64,000 nucleotides of DNA from positions 124,001 to 188,000 of the forward strand of contig NZ_JAILYH010000012.1 of the NCBI RefSeq assembly GCF_019793435.1, in the 5' to 3' direction. The first letter of the stretch is position 1; each line of letters starts with the position of its first letter. The notes beneath the pieces were generated by a model. It ran no database searches. It saw only the letters and a list, made by a program, of their open reading frames with translations, and had not been told where the DNA came from. The position numbers and the translations under genes were made by a program. Source of the DNA: Rhizobium redzepovicii (GTDB taxonomy: Bacteria > Pseudomonadota > Alphaproteobacteria > Rhizobiales > Rhizobiaceae). Shown here one piece after another: positions 25,016 to 32,972 of the stretch.

Positions 25016-25593
25016 AACAGTATCTCCAGTTGATTGAATTCGTCTTCGATCGCCTGCCGCAGGCGGGCTTTGTCTTCGCCGCCGCGAATGAGCACGAGGA
25101 GGCCTTGATAGAGGGCAAGAAGACGGACGGCTGTCCGGTCCGCCTTGGCTTCGTCCGCGTCTCGAGCCACAATCGACGACTCGCCGAGCCTCGAGCGGAA
25201 CGTGCTGCGAAGAAGACCAAGCGCTGCTTCGACACGGGGATGCGTTTTGACCTCACCTCCAAATTCCACAGCCATGTTGGTGATCAGGCAGCCCAGGGAA
25301 CCGTTGTCGGGCTCATGCAGCAGTGAAAGGAACAGTTCGCGCAAGCCTTTAAGGCCGCTCCCCGGCGGCGCAAATCGCTCGATCCGCCCCTCCAGGACCG
25401 TCCGGTTATAATGTCTGAACGCCGCGTCGAAGAGGCCGGCCTTGTCGCCGAAGGCGTGATAGATGCTCCCGCCTTTGAGGCCCGTCGCCTCTTCCAGGTC
25501 TCGGATCGACGCACCTTGATAGCCGTGCTTGCGAAAGACCTGCATCGCGCCCTTCAACACCGCCTCCTCATCGAATTCCCGCGTTCTGCCCAC
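25012..25593 (-). CDS. TetR-family transcriptional regulator
   Basis: The 193-aa regulator has its N-terminal HTH at about residues 8-55 (AVLKGAMQVFRKHGYQGASIRDLEEATGLKGGSIYHAFGDKAGLF). The GSIYHAFGDK form and the C-terminal GCLITNMAVEFG motif place it with the TetR_C_6/AcrR-like group of oxidative or xenobiotic sensors. It heads a three-gene operon with the NTF2-like and TfoX genes. A palindromic operator sits 19 bp upstream of its start, so autorepression is likely. Confidence 0.88.
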   Translation of the reverse strand: MGRTREFDEEAVLKGAMQVFRKHGYQGASIRDLEEATGLKGGSIYHAFGDKAGLFDAAFRHYNRTVLEGRIERFAPPGSGLKGLRELFLSLLHEPDNGSLGCLITNMAVEFGGEVKTHPRVEAALGLLRSTFRSRLGESSIVARDADEAKADRTAVRLLALYQGLLVLIRGGEDKARLRQAIEDEFNQLEILL

Positions 25594-25611
25594 ACTCGCC
25601 TCGATTCTTTA

Positions 25612-25637
25612 TTGATCGTTCTAGAATGACCGATCAA
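25612..25637. promoter_or_regulatory. Palindromic candidate operator of the TetR operon
   Basis: TTGATCG (25612-25618), a central TTCTAGAA and CGATCAA (25631-25637) form an inverted-repeat site of 26 bp between the TetR start (25593) and the upstream region. The position and symmetry suit a TetR dimer. Confidence 0.55.
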
Positions 25638-25764
25638 GAATGCGAGTGCAAGGCCTTTCGTAAACTTTCACCAATCATGCCTCCGATGTCGCTGGCGAGA
25701 TGGGCAACGTGACGAGATTAAGGATTCCGTCGCGGATAGGCCGCGTAGCCGAAATCGAGATCCC

Positions 25765-26820
25765 TTATCTCAATTGCCGCGGCGACTGGTTGAATTTCTG
25801 GCGGAAAGCCGTTGCGAAATGTGCGGCATCCGAAAAGCCGGTCTCGAAGGCGATCTGCGTCATCGAGAGCGTGCTGTTCTCCACCAGAAAGCGGGCATAA
25901 CGCAGGCGGGTCTCGATGATGAACCGCTTCGGGGTCATGCCGATGCCTTGCTGGAACAGGCGCCCGAACTGACGCGGCGACAGCCCGATCATGCTGGCTG
26001 CCTGCTCGGGTGATACGTCGCGGCCCTTGCGGCTCTCGATCAAAACGACCGCGCGCTGAATGCGGGAATCCTCGACATGTCGAAAGCTGGAAACCCGGCC
26101 TTGGTCGAAAGCGCTCAAGCCCTTGTGCTCGGTCAAAGACAGCTGGTGAACTGCCTTGGCCGCCCGGTCGGGACCGCAATGGGTGCCAATGAGTTCCGTC
26201 ATCAACGACAGGATCGAGACGCCGCCGGGAACGGTGATGCGGCCGTTCTCGATCAGGAAGTCGTCGCGCGTCGAGAATGCCTGGCGCGGAAAGGCGATCT
26301 TGAAATCCTCGGCATGGAAGGGATGAACGGAGGCTTTGCGCCCGGTCAGCAGGCCCTCTTGGGCGAGTACGAAGACGCCGGTGCAGACGCCGATCACCGG
26401 GACTCCGGCGGATGCGGCGACCCGAAGGTAGTCGCGATGCTTGCTGGGTGCTGCGCGTAGATGCGGCAGGAGACCGCCGATGACGGCGATATAGTCGAAG
26501 TCCGTCGGGTTGATATAGGGCGCATCGGCCTGCACGCGGATGCCGCAGCTCGCCACCGCGGCGTGGCCCGGCGCTCCCATGATCGACCAGCGGCAATGCA
26601 GGGGTCGGGAGTTGTCGGCAAAATCGGCCGCATGCCGCAAGGGCTCGACGATCCCGGTCAGCGACATCATCGGGAAGCTCGGCCAGAGCAGAATGCCAAT
26701 GGAGAGATCGGCCTTGCGGTCTCGGGCCGCCAAAAGCCGTTCGGCCCACAATCCATCGAGCCAGCGGACATAGTCCGGCTCGATGGCCGGTGCATCTGAA
26801 GGGGTGGCGTCTGTGTTCAT
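25765..26820 (-). CDS. GlxA-family AraC-type transcriptional regulator
   Basis: The 351-aa protein combines an N-terminal DJ-1/PfpI (class I amidotransferase-like) domain (about residues 35-205, with GVCTGVFVLAQEGLLTGR) and a C-terminal AraC double HTH (about 240-340, with MIGLSPRQFGRLFQQGIGMTPKRF and TLSMTQIAFETGFSDAAHFATAFRQKF). The DJ-1 cysteine is retained in VCTG. It is divergent from the ABC operon and is its probable regulator. I prefer the ATG at 26820 over one at 26844, which lacks a ribosome site. Confidence 0.88.
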   Translation of the reverse strand: MNTDATPSDAPAIEPDYVRWLDGLWAERLLAARDRKADLSIGILLWPSFPMMSLTGIVEPLRHAADFADNSRPLHCRWSIMGAPGHAAVASCGIRVQADAPYINPTDFDYIAVIGGLLPHLRAAPSKHRDYLRVAASAGVPVIGVCTGVFVLAQEGLLTGRKASVHPFHAEDFKIAFPRQAFSTRDDFLIENGRITVPGGVSILSLMTELIGTHCGPDRAAKAVHQLSLTEHKGLSAFDQGRVSSFRHVEDSRIQRAVVLIESRKGRDVSPEQAASMIGLSPRQFGRLFQQGIGMTPKRFIIETRLRYARFLVENSTLSMTQIAFETGFSDAAHFATAFRQKFNQSPRQLR

Positions 26821-26982
26821 GGCGGCCGACCTTAAGTCAGCCATGTCGCTATTTCAAAGAAAATGTCCGATTTCTAAAATTCAACGCCGCCTTTCGGTGG
26901 CAAGCTCTCTCTCGTCGAACTCGACATCCGGCGACAAGACCCACCGGACCGGGGAACCAAAAACAAATCAAGGATCAGAACA

Positions 26983-27861
26983 ATGGCACTTTCTCTTTCG
27001 AGAAGGGTGGTGATGTGCGCGCTGCTGGCAGGCAGCTTCATGGCATCGGCACCGCTCGCAAACGCATTCGAACTTGCCGAGCAGGGCAAGCTGACGGTCG
27101 CCTTTACGGGAGACATGCCGGGCTCCGGCTGGCAGGACGGCAAGCTGATCGGCTACGATGGCGAGATCATGCAGCGCATCGCCGACAAGCTCGGCCTCAA
27201 GATACAGCCGGCGCTGATGGAATGGTCGGGTACGATCGCCTCCGTGCAATCCGGTCGCGTCGACGTGATGCTCGGCACGATGGGCTGGACTGAGAAACGT
27301 ACGAAGATCATGACGTTGTCCGAGCCGATCCATTATTTCAAGAACGGCATCATGCAGTCGAACAAGACCAACTGGGATAAGCTTTCCGACCTGGAAGGCA
27401 AGAAGGTCGGCACGATCACCGGCTTCTCCTTTGTCCCGGAACTGAAGATGATCAAGGGCATTGAGCTCTCGCTCTACGACACATCCGACGCTGCCGTGCG
27501 CGATCTCATTGCCGGGCGTATCGATGCCGTCATCGGCGACCCCCCGGTGGTTTCCTACGCCATCAAGCAGAACCCGGATTGGAACATGCACTTCCTTGCC
27601 TTCACGGATAACAGCGCGGATTTCCCGCTGCTCACCGGGCTCGGTCAGGTCGTCTATGGTCTCAACCAGAAGAACGACGATTTGCGTCAGAAGATGGACG
27701 CGATCATCGCCGATATGTGGAAGAGCTGTGAGATGAAAGAGATCGGCGCACGCTACGGATTGTCCGCCGATGTCTGGTTCAAGCCGGTGGGTGCAAACTT
27801 CCGTGCCGGCGTCGACCGCCCCGGCGATTACAAGCTTCCCTCCTGCGCAGCCGGCGGCTGA
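26983..27861 (+). CDS. Amino-acid-type ABC transporter substrate-binding protein
   Basis: The 292-aa periplasmic binding protein has a signal peptide (VVMCALLAGSFMASAPLANA). The SBP_bac_3 signature is seen in GYDGEIMQRIADKLGLKIQPALMEWSGTIASVQSGRVDVMLGTM. It binds a polar amino acid or related compound and delivers it to the two downstream permeases. A hairpin at 27871-27903 follows the stop, as is common for highly expressed binding-protein genes. It is the first gene of an operon that continues to 32481. Confidence 0.9.
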   Translation: MALSLSRRVVMCALLAGSFMASAPLANAFELAEQGKLTVAFTGDMPGSGWQDGKLIGYDGEIMQRIADKLGLKIQPALMEWSGTIASVQSGRVDVMLGTMGWTEKRTKIMTLSEPIHYFKNGIMQSNKTNWDKLSDLEGKKVGTITGFSFVPELKMIKGIELSLYDTSDAAVRDLIAGRIDAVIGDPPVVSYAIKQNPDWNMHFLAFTDNSADFPLLTGLGQVVYGLNQKNDDLRQKMDAIIADMWKSCEMKEIGARYGLSADVWFKPVGANFRAGVDRPGDYKLPSCAAGG

Positions 27862-27870
27862 CCGGGCTGA

Positions 27871-27903
27871 CGGATGAAGGCTGCGGCAAGCGGCCTTCAT
27901 CCG
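27871..27903 (+). other. Stem-loop after the binding-protein gene
   Basis: CGGATGAAGGC pairs with GGCCTTCATCCG around TGCGGCAAG, without a T-tract. Stems of this kind behind binding-protein genes stabilise the upstream mRNA segment and lower expression of the following transporter genes. Confidence 0.6.
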
Positions 27904-27941
27904 ACCTCTTCGCCACGACACAACAGCATAAGGAAACTGCG

Positions 27942-28694
27942 ATGAATGCGCTTTTGAGCGTGGCGGGCCTGCGCAAGAGTTATGGCCCTGTCGAAGTCCT
28001 GAAGGGGATCGATTTTACCGTCGCGCCCGGTGAGAAGATTGCCCTGATCGGCCCCTCGGGCTCCGGGAAATCGACCTGTCTGCGCTGCATGAATTTTTTG
28101 GAGAAACCGAGTGCCGGTGAGATCTGCCTCGATGGCGAGCGGATCGGCGTTCGCAACGGCCAGGTGATGAGAGATCGGCAGCTTGCGCCACAGCGCGCCG
28201 AGATGGGCATGGTCTTCCAGCTCTTCAATCTCTGGCCGCATCTCTCTGTGACGGAAAACGTTGCGATCGCGGCACGCAAGGTCCGCGGCCTGTCTGCCGG
28301 CGAGGCGCGCGAATTGGCCCTGGAGATGTTGGCGAAAGTGCACATGACGCACCGCGCCGATGCCTCGCCGCTGGAGCTGTCCGGCGGCCAGCAGCAACGT
28401 GTGGCCATCGCGCGGGCGCTCGCCCAGAAGCCGAAACTCATGCTTTTCGACGAACCGACTTCAGCTCTGGATCCCGAACTGGTCCATGAAGTTCTGAAAG
28501 TGATGGAAGAGCTCGCCGCCGAAGGACGCACGATGCTGATCGTTACGCACGAGATTGCCTTTGCCCGCGACATCGCTGACCGGGTGCTGTTCCTCGACGG
28601 CGGAAAGATCGTCGAGGCCGGGCCGGCGCGCCAGGTCATTACCGCGCCGCGCGAGGCACGCACGCAAGCCTTTCTCAACAAGATCCGGCACTAG
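27942..28694 (+). CDS. Amino-acid ABC transporter ATP-binding protein
   Basis: The 250-aa ATPase has the Walker A GPSGSGKST (about residues 37-45), signature LSGGQQQRVAIARAL, Walker B LMLFDEPTSALDP and switch His in VTHEIAF. It is of the GlnQ/HisP type that powers polar amino-acid import. It is 5 bp from the first permease gene, so one operon is clear. Confidence 0.93.
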   Translation: MNALLSVAGLRKSYGPVEVLKGIDFTVAPGEKIALIGPSGSGKSTCLRCMNFLEKPSAGEICLDGERIGVRNGQVMRDRQLAPQRAEMGMVFQLFNLWPHLSVTENVAIAARKVRGLSAGEARELALEMLAKVHMTHRADASPLELSGGQQQRVAIARALAQKPKLMLFDEPTSALDPELVHEVLKVMEELAAEGRTMLIVTHEIAFARDIADRVLFLDGGKIVEAGPARQVITAPREARTQAFLNKIRH

Positions 28695-28699
28695 GCGCC

Positions 28700-29359
28700 A
28701 TGAGCGGATTCTCGCTATTCCTCTCCGTCGTTAATGGGCTCGCCGCCGGGCTTGAGGTAACCGTCCTGGTGACGCTGGCCTCGCTGGCTTTTGCAACCGG
28801 CGTCGGCTTCCTCCTCGCCCTCGTCAGGCAATTCACCGCCATCAGGGTCGTCAATCTGGCGATCGACGCCTATTGCGAAATCCTCTGCAACGTGCCGGCC
28901 CTGACGCATCTGTTCATCCTCTATTTCGGGCTTGCCAGCATCGGCGTGAGGCTGACCTCGATTGCTGCCGCCATTCTGGGTCTCGGACTGATCGGCGCAG
29001 CCATTACCTCATCGATCTTCCGTGCTGGTTTCGCCTCTTTACCAAAAGGCCAGGCGGAGGCGTCGCTTGCTGCAGGTCTGACGCCGCTCCAGACGATTTT
29101 CGAAATTTTGACGCCGCAGGCCATGCGGATCGCGCTGCCGGCGCTCGGGAATTACGCGGTGCAGCTCCTCAAGGACACCTCAGTCGTCTCGGCCATCGCG
29201 GCGCCTGAAATCATGTTCTTCGCCCGCTCCATGGTCACCTCGTCCTTCCAGACAACGATGATCTACGCGACGGCGGCGGCACTCTATCTGCTGCTGAGCC
29301 TGCCATTGATGCAGGTGACGCGATTCCTCGAAAGACGTTACGGGAGGCTGAAAGGATGA
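28700..29359 (+). CDS. Amino-acid ABC transporter permease (first)
   Basis: The 219-aa membrane protein has about five helices and the HisM/GlnP-type EAA motif read as QAEASLAAGLTPLQTIFEILTPQAMRIALP. It pairs with the next permease to form the channel. Its stop overlaps the next start by 4 bp. Confidence 0.9.
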   Translation: MSGFSLFLSVVNGLAAGLEVTVLVTLASLAFATGVGFLLALVRQFTAIRVVNLAIDAYCEILCNVPALTHLFILYFGLASIGVRLTSIAAAILGLGLIGAAITSSIFRAGFASLPKGQAEASLAAGLTPLQTIFEILTPQAMRIALPALGNYAVQLLKDTSVVSAIAAPEIMFFARSMVTSSFQTTMIYATAAALYLLLSLPLMQVTRFLERRYGRLKG

Positions 29360-30015
29360 TCGGGTTTTTCGCACCCTACCGCGACTATGGTGGCGAATGG
29401 CTGCCCTTGTTGTTGCGGGCAATGGTGAATACGGCAGTGCTTTCCGTATGTGCCTTTGCTCTGGCGCTCGTGCTCGGTTTGCTGCTTTCGCTGTGCCAGA
29501 GATCAGATTTCCAGGCGTTACGGCATTTCGCGGCCCTTTATGTGACGGTCGTGCGCGGCGTGCCGCTGCTCGCGGTGCTGTTTCTGCTTTACTTCGGCCT
29601 GCCCGGCATTGGGATCGTCTTCGATGCTTTCGGCGCGGCGATCGCAGGTTTGGCGCTGTGTTTTGCGGCTCAGATCGCCGAACTCTTCCGGGCCGGGCTG
29701 AAGGCGATCCCGGCGGGGCAGCGCGAGGCGGCCCTGGCTGTCGGTCTCACGCCGGTCCAGAGCTTCCGGCTGATCATCTTCCCGCAGGTCGTCCGCGTCA
29801 TCCTGGCGCCGATGATCGTCACCTTCGTCGCGCTTCTCAAGGATTCCTCGCTCGCATCGCTGATCACCGTCAACGAACTGGTTCTGACCGGCCGGGCGAT
29901 GGCGACCGAGTATTTCCTGCCGCTGCAGATCTATGTGGCGGTCGGCCTCTGCTACTTCGCGATCGCCTGGCCGTTTTCTGTCTTCTCCCGCCGGCTTGCC
30001 GTGCCCGCCCGCTAA
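29356..30015 (+). CDS. Amino-acid ABC transporter permease (second)
   Basis: The 219-aa permease has about five membrane helices. The EAA loop reads QREAALAVGLTPVQSFRLIIFPQVVRVILAP. It overlaps the first permease gene by 4 bp, and the C26-RidA fusion gene starts 17 bp further on, so transport and catabolism are in one transcription unit. Confidence 0.9.
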   Translation: MIGFFAPYRDYGGEWLPLLLRAMVNTAVLSVCAFALALVLGLLLSLCQRSDFQALRHFAALYVTVVRGVPLLAVLFLLYFGLPGIGIVFDAFGAAIAGLALCFAAQIAELFRAGLKAIPAGQREAALAVGLTPVQSFRLIIFPQVVRVILAPMIVTFVALLKDSSLASLITVNELVLTGRAMATEYFLPLQIYVAVGLCYFAIAWPFSVFSRRLAVPAR

Positions 30016-30032
30016 ATCATAAGGTTCAGACC

Positions 30033-31256
30033 ATGACCACCGATATGACCGTTGCCGCGGTCACCGCGTTTCCCGCCGCGCCGGCACGTAAGGCCCGCCC
30101 CCTCATTCTCATAACGCCCGATCTCGACGAGACGCCGCAACAGCCGACGGAATGCGAATATGTGGTGCGCTCGAACTATGCCGAGGCCATCACCAGCGCC
30201 GGCGGGGTGCCGCTGATCCTGCCCTATGACGCCGAAAACATCGAGGCGGCGCTGGCGCTTGCCGATGGGATCGTCCTGACCGGCTCCCGGCCGGGGGCCG
30301 AAGTGGCCGATCGGCGCCGCGACTTCGAGCGTCAGCTGGTGGCCAAGGCGCTGACGGCAGGCAAACCGCTGCTCGGTATCTGCCATGGCATGCAGCTGAT
30401 CGGCGAGTGCCTCGGCGGCGAGTTCCTCAGCGAGCTTCCGGCCGCCGGCATTTCGCACATCCCGCAGGACCTGCCCGATGAACTGGCGCACGAGATCATC
30501 GTCGAGCCCGGCAGCCTGCTTGCCGGCTGGGTCGGGACGGGGCCGACCCGGGTCAACAGCCTGCATCGCCATGCGCTGTCCGGTCACGGGCGCTTTCGCA
30601 TCATCGCGCGGGCACCCGATGGGATCATCGAGGCATTCGAGGGCGAGACCGAGGCATTTTGCCTGGGGATCCAGTGGCATCCGGAATACCGTCTGACGGC
30701 CCTCGATCTGGAAATTCTCAAGGCTTTCGTCGCGCGCAGCGCCGAAGCCGGCAAAAGCAGAAGGGCTGATCCCGGCATGAGCGCAAGCGATGCCGTGCAC
30801 AGGCGTCTTGCCGTCCTCGGCCTCAGTTTACCGGAAGCCGCAATGCCGCCCGGGGCTTTCGCCGGCGCTGTGCGAACCGGCAATATCGTCACCATGTCCG
30901 GTCAGGTGCCGGTGACCGGTGGAGCTGTTCGGCGAACCGGTCGGCTCGGGGCGGATGTCTCGATCGAGGAGGGCCGCGAATGCGCGCGGATCTGCCTTCT
31001 CAACCTGCTTGCTCAGCTTGAGCGCGCCGGTGGTGGGTTCGACAAGGTGCGCGGCTTCGTGCGGCTTGCGGGCTATGTTGCCGCAACGGATGATTTTACC
31101 CGCCATGGGGCGGTCGTCGACGGCGCGTCCGAGCTGCTGCGCGATCTGTTTCCGGATCGGTGGGAGCACGCCCGCATTGCGATCGGCGTGTCATCTCTTC
31201 CGCGGGGCGTTCCGGTCGAAATCGAGCTGACCGCGCTTGTGGGAAGCGAGGTCTGA
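30033..31256 (+). CDS. Peptidase C26 (gamma-glutamyl hydrolase-type) fused to a RidA-like domain
   Basis: The 407-aa protein starts MTTDMTVAAVTAFP after TAAGG. Residues of about 20-240 form a class I glutamine amidotransferase-like hydrolase of the PuuD/peptidase C26 family, with nucleophile Cys in LLGICHGMQLIGE and the His-Glu pair in IQWHPEYR. After a short linker an internal ATG (30778) precedes a complete RidA/YjgF-like domain (about 250-405) with the imine-deaminase arginine in HARIAIGVSSLPRGVPVEIE. These are usually separate genes. The stop is 1 bp before the dehydrogenase gene. A loss-of-stop fusion or a true two-domain enzyme are both possible. Confidence 0.85.
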   Translation: MTTDMTVAAVTAFPAAPARKARPLILITPDLDETPQQPTECEYVVRSNYAEAITSAGGVPLILPYDAENIEAALALADGIVLTGSRPGAEVADRRRDFERQLVAKALTAGKPLLGICHGMQLIGECLGGEFLSELPAAGISHIPQDLPDELAHEIIVEPGSLLAGWVGTGPTRVNSLHRHALSGHGRFRIIARAPDGIIEAFEGETEAFCLGIQWHPEYRLTALDLEILKAFVARSAEAGKSRRADPGMSASDAVHRRLAVLGLSLPEAAMPPGAFAGAVRTGNIVTMSGQVPVTGGAVRRTGRLGADVSIEEGRECARICLLNLLAQLERAGGGFDKVRGFVRLAGYVAATDDFTRHGAVVDGASELLRDLFPDRWEHARIAIGVSSLPRGVPVEIELTALVGSEV

Positions 31257-31257
31257 C

Positions 31258-32481
31258 ATGGCGCGCATCGCAGTCATCGGCGCAGGCGTGATCGGCGTTT
31301 CCTCGGCCTATCTTTTGGCCAAGGCAGGGCACGATGTGACGCTTATCGATGCAGCAGCCGAACCCGGCAGCGGCGCCAGCGCCGGCAATGCCGCGCAGCT
31401 CTCCTGGGCCTATGGCGATGCGATGGCATCTCCCGGGCTGCTCAGGCATCTGCCGGCCATCGCTCTCGGCCGCGACCCCGCCTTCCGGATTCGCTGGCAG
31501 CTCGACCCGGATTTTTTTCTCTGGGGGCTGCGCTTCCTCGCCAACGCGTCATTTTCGCGATGGTGGAGCAATACCCGGGCCATTCTGGAACTCGCCGGAG
31601 AGTCCCGCCGCGAACTCGCATTGCTGGTGGCGGAAACCGGTCTGTCCTTCGACTACCGGCTTGCGGGAAAGCTGCATCTCTATCCGGATCAGCGTAGCTT
31701 TGCCGCGGCCCAATCAGCCGTCTCACGGAAAAATGCACTCGGATTCGAGCAGCAGATGCTCTCGAACGCGGAAGCCCAGGAGATCGAGCCTGCCCTTGCC
31801 GGCTACCAAGGCGAAATCGCCGGTGCGGTCTACACGCCGGGTGATGCGCTCGGCGATGCAGCCGGCTTTTGCCGTCAGCTGACACACCATATTGCTCAGC
31901 ACCACCGGGTGTCGCTGCTCTTCGGCCGGAAAGTGGCGGGCTTCTCACGACAGGCGGACAGGCTTGCGGCCGTGAGGTTCGACGACCGGGAGGAACTCGC
32001 GGTCGATACCGCCGTCGTCGCTGCGGGCGCTCAGGTCCGTCTGCTTGCCGCGGAGCTGCCGGAGGTCCGCCCGGTGCGTCCGGTGAGAGGCTATTCGCTG
32101 ACCGTGCCGCGGACCGCTGCCGCACCCGCCATCAGCCTCACCGACGTAAAACGCAAGCTGGCTTTCGCATCGATCGGGGATCGTTTCCGCGTCGCCGGTC
32201 TTGCCGATATCGACCGCCCGGGCGCGGGCTTCGACCCGGCGCGTTTCGAAGCGCTGCGCGGCGCAGCCGTCGGCGTCCTGCCGGCCCTCTTCAAGAACAG
32301 CGTCGTTCTGATGCGATGGTCAGGCGAGCGGCCGATGACCCCGTCATCCCGCCCGATCATCAGGCCCTGCGAGCATCTGAAAGGTGTTTACATCAACACC
32401 GGCCACGGAATGCTCGGCTGGACCTTGGCATTGGGCTCGGCCCGAAAAATGGTGGACCTGATCGCCACACAGACGAGATGA
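31258..32481 (+). CDS. D-amino acid dehydrogenase (DadA-type)
   Basis: The 407-aa flavoprotein has the FAD-binding start RIAVIGAGVIGVSSAYLLAKAGHDVTLID, GASAGNAAQLSWAYGDAMASPG typical of DadA and the C-terminal GVYINTGHGMLGWTLALGSA. It oxidises a D-amino acid or an N-substituted amino acid to an imine at the inner membrane. The RidA-like domain encoded just upstream would hydrolyse such imines. It ends the operon that begins with the binding protein at 26983. Confidence 0.9.
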   Translation: MARIAVIGAGVIGVSSAYLLAKAGHDVTLIDAAAEPGSGASAGNAAQLSWAYGDAMASPGLLRHLPAIALGRDPAFRIRWQLDPDFFLWGLRFLANASFSRWWSNTRAILELAGESRRELALLVAETGLSFDYRLAGKLHLYPDQRSFAAAQSAVSRKNALGFEQQMLSNAEAQEIEPALAGYQGEIAGAVYTPGDALGDAAGFCRQLTHHIAQHHRVSLLFGRKVAGFSRQADRLAAVRFDDREELAVDTAVVAAGAQVRLLAAELPEVRPVRPVRGYSLTVPRTAAAPAISLTDVKRKLAFASIGDRFRVAGLADIDRPGAGFDPARFEALRGAAVGVLPALFKNSVVLMRWSGERPMTPSSRPIIRPCEHLKGVYINTGHGMLGWTLALGSARKMVDLIATQTR

Positions 32482-32495
32482 TGACTAGACGATAG

Positions 32496-32972
32496 CTAGT
32501 AAACGAACGGATCCACCCCGGCCGCCGACGGTGTGCCCGGTTCTTTCGGATAGATCACGCCCTTGCGCAGGATGATGTTGGCATAGAGCCTGGGTTCGCT
32601 GGTCTGGATCACCGCATGGGCGGCCTTCACCCGGCCGTAGAAATCCGGGCCGACGAGCGGCACCACCGGCCGGTGCGGCTCGTGACGGGCGCAGCAGTCG
32701 ATCATCTCCTCATGCACCGGGTCGAGCTTGTCGCGCTCAGCCTTGACGGTCGAGCGGAAGATCGCTTCCGGCACGAAATCGTCGATCGGCAGCACGCTGA
32801 GCACGGCATTGAGGACCGGGATCAGGTGGTGGCCGTCGAGCCGGATCAGCCGGCGCGCATGTTCGACGCCCGGATAATTGCCGTCGACGATGGCGATCTC
32901 GTCGCCGTGGCCCATGGCCCGAAGCGTAAAAAGCAGCTCCGGGCTCAACAGCGGATCAAGTCCTTTCAGCAT
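32496..32972 (-). CDS. RbsD/FucU-family sugar mutarotase
   Basis: The 158-aa protein begins MLKGLDPLLSPELLFTLRAMGHGDEIAIVDGNYPG. This carries the invariant GHGDEI/VDGNYP motif of the RbsD/FucU family, which interconverts pyranose anomers of ribose or fucose-like sugars after import. The catalytic Tyr in RLYANIILRKG is also present. It overlaps the ROK regulator by 17 bp and is co-transcribed with it, next to a fructose-type ABC operon. The sequence is closer to FucU than RbsD; the actual sugar is unproven. Confidence 0.88.
   Translation of the reverse strand: MLKGLDPLLSPELLFTLRAMGHGDEIAIVDGNYPGVEHARRLIRLDGHHLIPVLNAVLSVLPIDDFVPEAIFRSTVKAERDKLDPVHEEMIDCCARHEPHRPVVPLVGPDFYGRVKAAHAVIQTSEPRLYANIILRKGVIYPKEPGTPSAAGVDPFVY

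Noticed and set aside
29397..30032. Upstream extension of the C26-RidA frame into the second permease gene
   Set aside because: The frame is merely open through the permease gene; the ATG at 30033 has a ribosome site and begins the recognisable protein.
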